From the NCBI GenBank assembly GCA_905236265.1, contig CAJOOV010000141.1:1-5838 (forward strand): 5,838 bases of DNA. The letters are read 5' to 3'. The DNA comes from an uncultured Oscillospiraceae bacterium (GTDB lineage: Bacteria; Bacillota; Clostridia; Oscillospirales; Oscillospiraceae). The position numbers and the translations under genes were made by a program. This document shows, piece by piece, positions 5,622-5,838 of the stretch. Each line of letters begins with the position of its first letter. The first letter of the stretch is position 1. The notes under the pieces are model-generated. The model was not told where the DNA came from. It did not search any database and saw nothing but the letters and a program-made list of their open reading frames with translations.

Positions 5622-5651
5622 TGTAACATTTTCCCCCTTTGTTTTGTAACA
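5622..5651 (+). repeat. Direct repeat of TGTAACA
   Basis: TGTAACA occurs at 5622-5628 and 5645-5651, start to start 23 bp apart, about two helical turns. The second copy overlaps the -35 of the candidate promoter after tadA. GTAACATTTT (5623-5632) also occurs inverted at 2356-2365. A protein-binding site is possible; chance in AT-rich sequence is also likely. Confidence 0.3.
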
Positions 5652-5671
5652 ATTGGGGGGTAGTATATAAG
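5644..5671 (+). promoter_or_regulatory. Candidate promoter downstream of tadA
   Basis: TTGTAA (5644-5649) and TATAAG (5666-5671) are separated by 16 bp. The intervening G6 run is unusual. If active, it would start an RNA near 5677 ending at the terminator at 5755, about 80 nt. It could equally be chance in the AT-rich 3' region of the tadA transcript. Confidence 0.35.
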
Positions 5672-5676
5672 CACAG

Positions 5677-5755
5677 CAAGAGCAAGAGCCAAAACAGTTT
5701 TTCATTTTTCTCCTCCTTTCCAATTAAGCGCCCGCCTGAAAAGGCGGGCGCTTTT
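5677..5755 (+). ncRNA. Candidate small RNA with anti-Shine-Dalgarno tract
   Basis: Between the candidate promoter and a strong terminator lies a gene-free stretch of about 80 nt. It begins with an AGCAAG tandem (5675-5686), continues with an unstructured U-rich stretch, and contains CCTCCTTTC (5712-5720), identical to the 3' tail of Firmicutes 16S rRNA that pairs with ribosome sites. Exposed C/U-rich loops before a terminator are a hallmark of Firmicutes regulatory RNAs. It may instead simply be the 3' untranslated end of the tadA operon transcript. Confidence 0.3.
5726..5755 (+). terminator. Strong intrinsic terminator of the CPBP-tadA operon
   Basis: An uninterrupted 11-bp stem (5726-5736 with 5743-5753), mostly G-C, has the loop TGAAAA, and TTTT (5752-5755) ends it. 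On the minus strand it is followed only by TTAATT, so it works mainly for plus-strand transcripts. Confidence 0.9.
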
Positions 5756-5791
5756 GGTTGTGTGGGGGGCTGCGAAGCTGACTGGGGGAGA

Positions 5792-5838
5792 ACTCCCTCC
5801 GCCCCTGCGGGGCACCTCCCTCAGAGAGGGAGGCATTG
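5792..5838 (-). repeat. 47-nt multi-hairpin dispersed repeat, copy 2 (inverted)
   Basis: The reverse complement matches 24-70 at 46 of 47 positions; the only change is in the loop of the second hairpin (GCA instead of GAA), leaving the stem intact. The two copies diverge after the core: this one is flanked by CTGGGGGAGA and a small GCTGCGAAGC hairpin region. It runs to the window edge, so its outer limit is not seen. Confidence 0.85.

Noticed and set aside
4129..5685. 518-residue open frame on the minus strand
   Set aside because: It is antisense to both the CPBP gene and tadA, His/Pro/Gln-rich and without domains.
5611..5755. SRP (4.5S) RNA downstream of tadA, as in other Firmicutes
   Set aside because: The conserved GGAA-loop and AGCAG elements of SRP domain IV are absent, and the stretch is too short and AT-rich.
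24..5838. Composite transposon bounded by the inverted 47-nt repeats
   Set aside because: No transposase or integrase lies between them, the genes are ordinary chromosomal functions, and the repeat is itself palindromic and probably dispersed, so orientation carries little weight.

Overview
The window is GC-rich bacterial DNA with Shine-Dalgarno-led genes, compact intergenic regions and a short multi-hairpin repeat at both ends. The CPBP protease, the COG2509-type flavoprotein, the single-chain malic enzyme and the repeat style (alternating CTCCCT and GGGAGG hairpins) fit a high-GC gut Clostridia lineage such as Oscillospiraceae. That placement is inference; there is no rRNA or marker gene to fix it.

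Layout. (1) 24-70: a 47-nt hairpin repeat. (2) 115-1287, minus: malic enzyme. (3) 1288-1467: a compact divergent promoter region with good promoters on both strands and several inverted repeats. (4) 1468-2319, plus: AraC-family regulator with an N-terminal cupin, a plausible regulator of the malic enzyme and of itself. (5) 2320-2662: about 340 bp without a convincing gene, rich in inverted repeats, with four same-orientation DnaA-box-like 9-mers and a long stem followed by T6 between convergent genes. (6) 2663-4057, minus: FAD-dependent dehydrogenase of the poorly characterised COG2509 type, with a Cys cluster. (7) 4058-4185: second divergent promoter region, with a 10-bp inverted repeat. (8) 4186-5085, plus: CPBP intramembrane protease, followed after 12 bp by tadA (5098-5610), the tRNA adenosine deaminase, in an apparent operon. 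(9) 5611-5755: AT-rich tail with a possible promoter, a tract identical to the 16S rRNA anti-Shine-Dalgarno tail, and a strong terminator. (10) 5792-5838: the 47-nt repeat again, inverted, 46 of 47 identical.

The genes look like ordinary chromosomal functions (malate to pyruvate plus reducing power, flavin redox chemistry, membrane proteolysis, tRNA wobble editing) and not a single pathway. I see no transposase, phage, CRISPR or defence gene. The less ordinary material is non-coding: the paired inverted sites at two divergent promoters, the structured 2320-2662 segment, and the short putative transcript after tadA.
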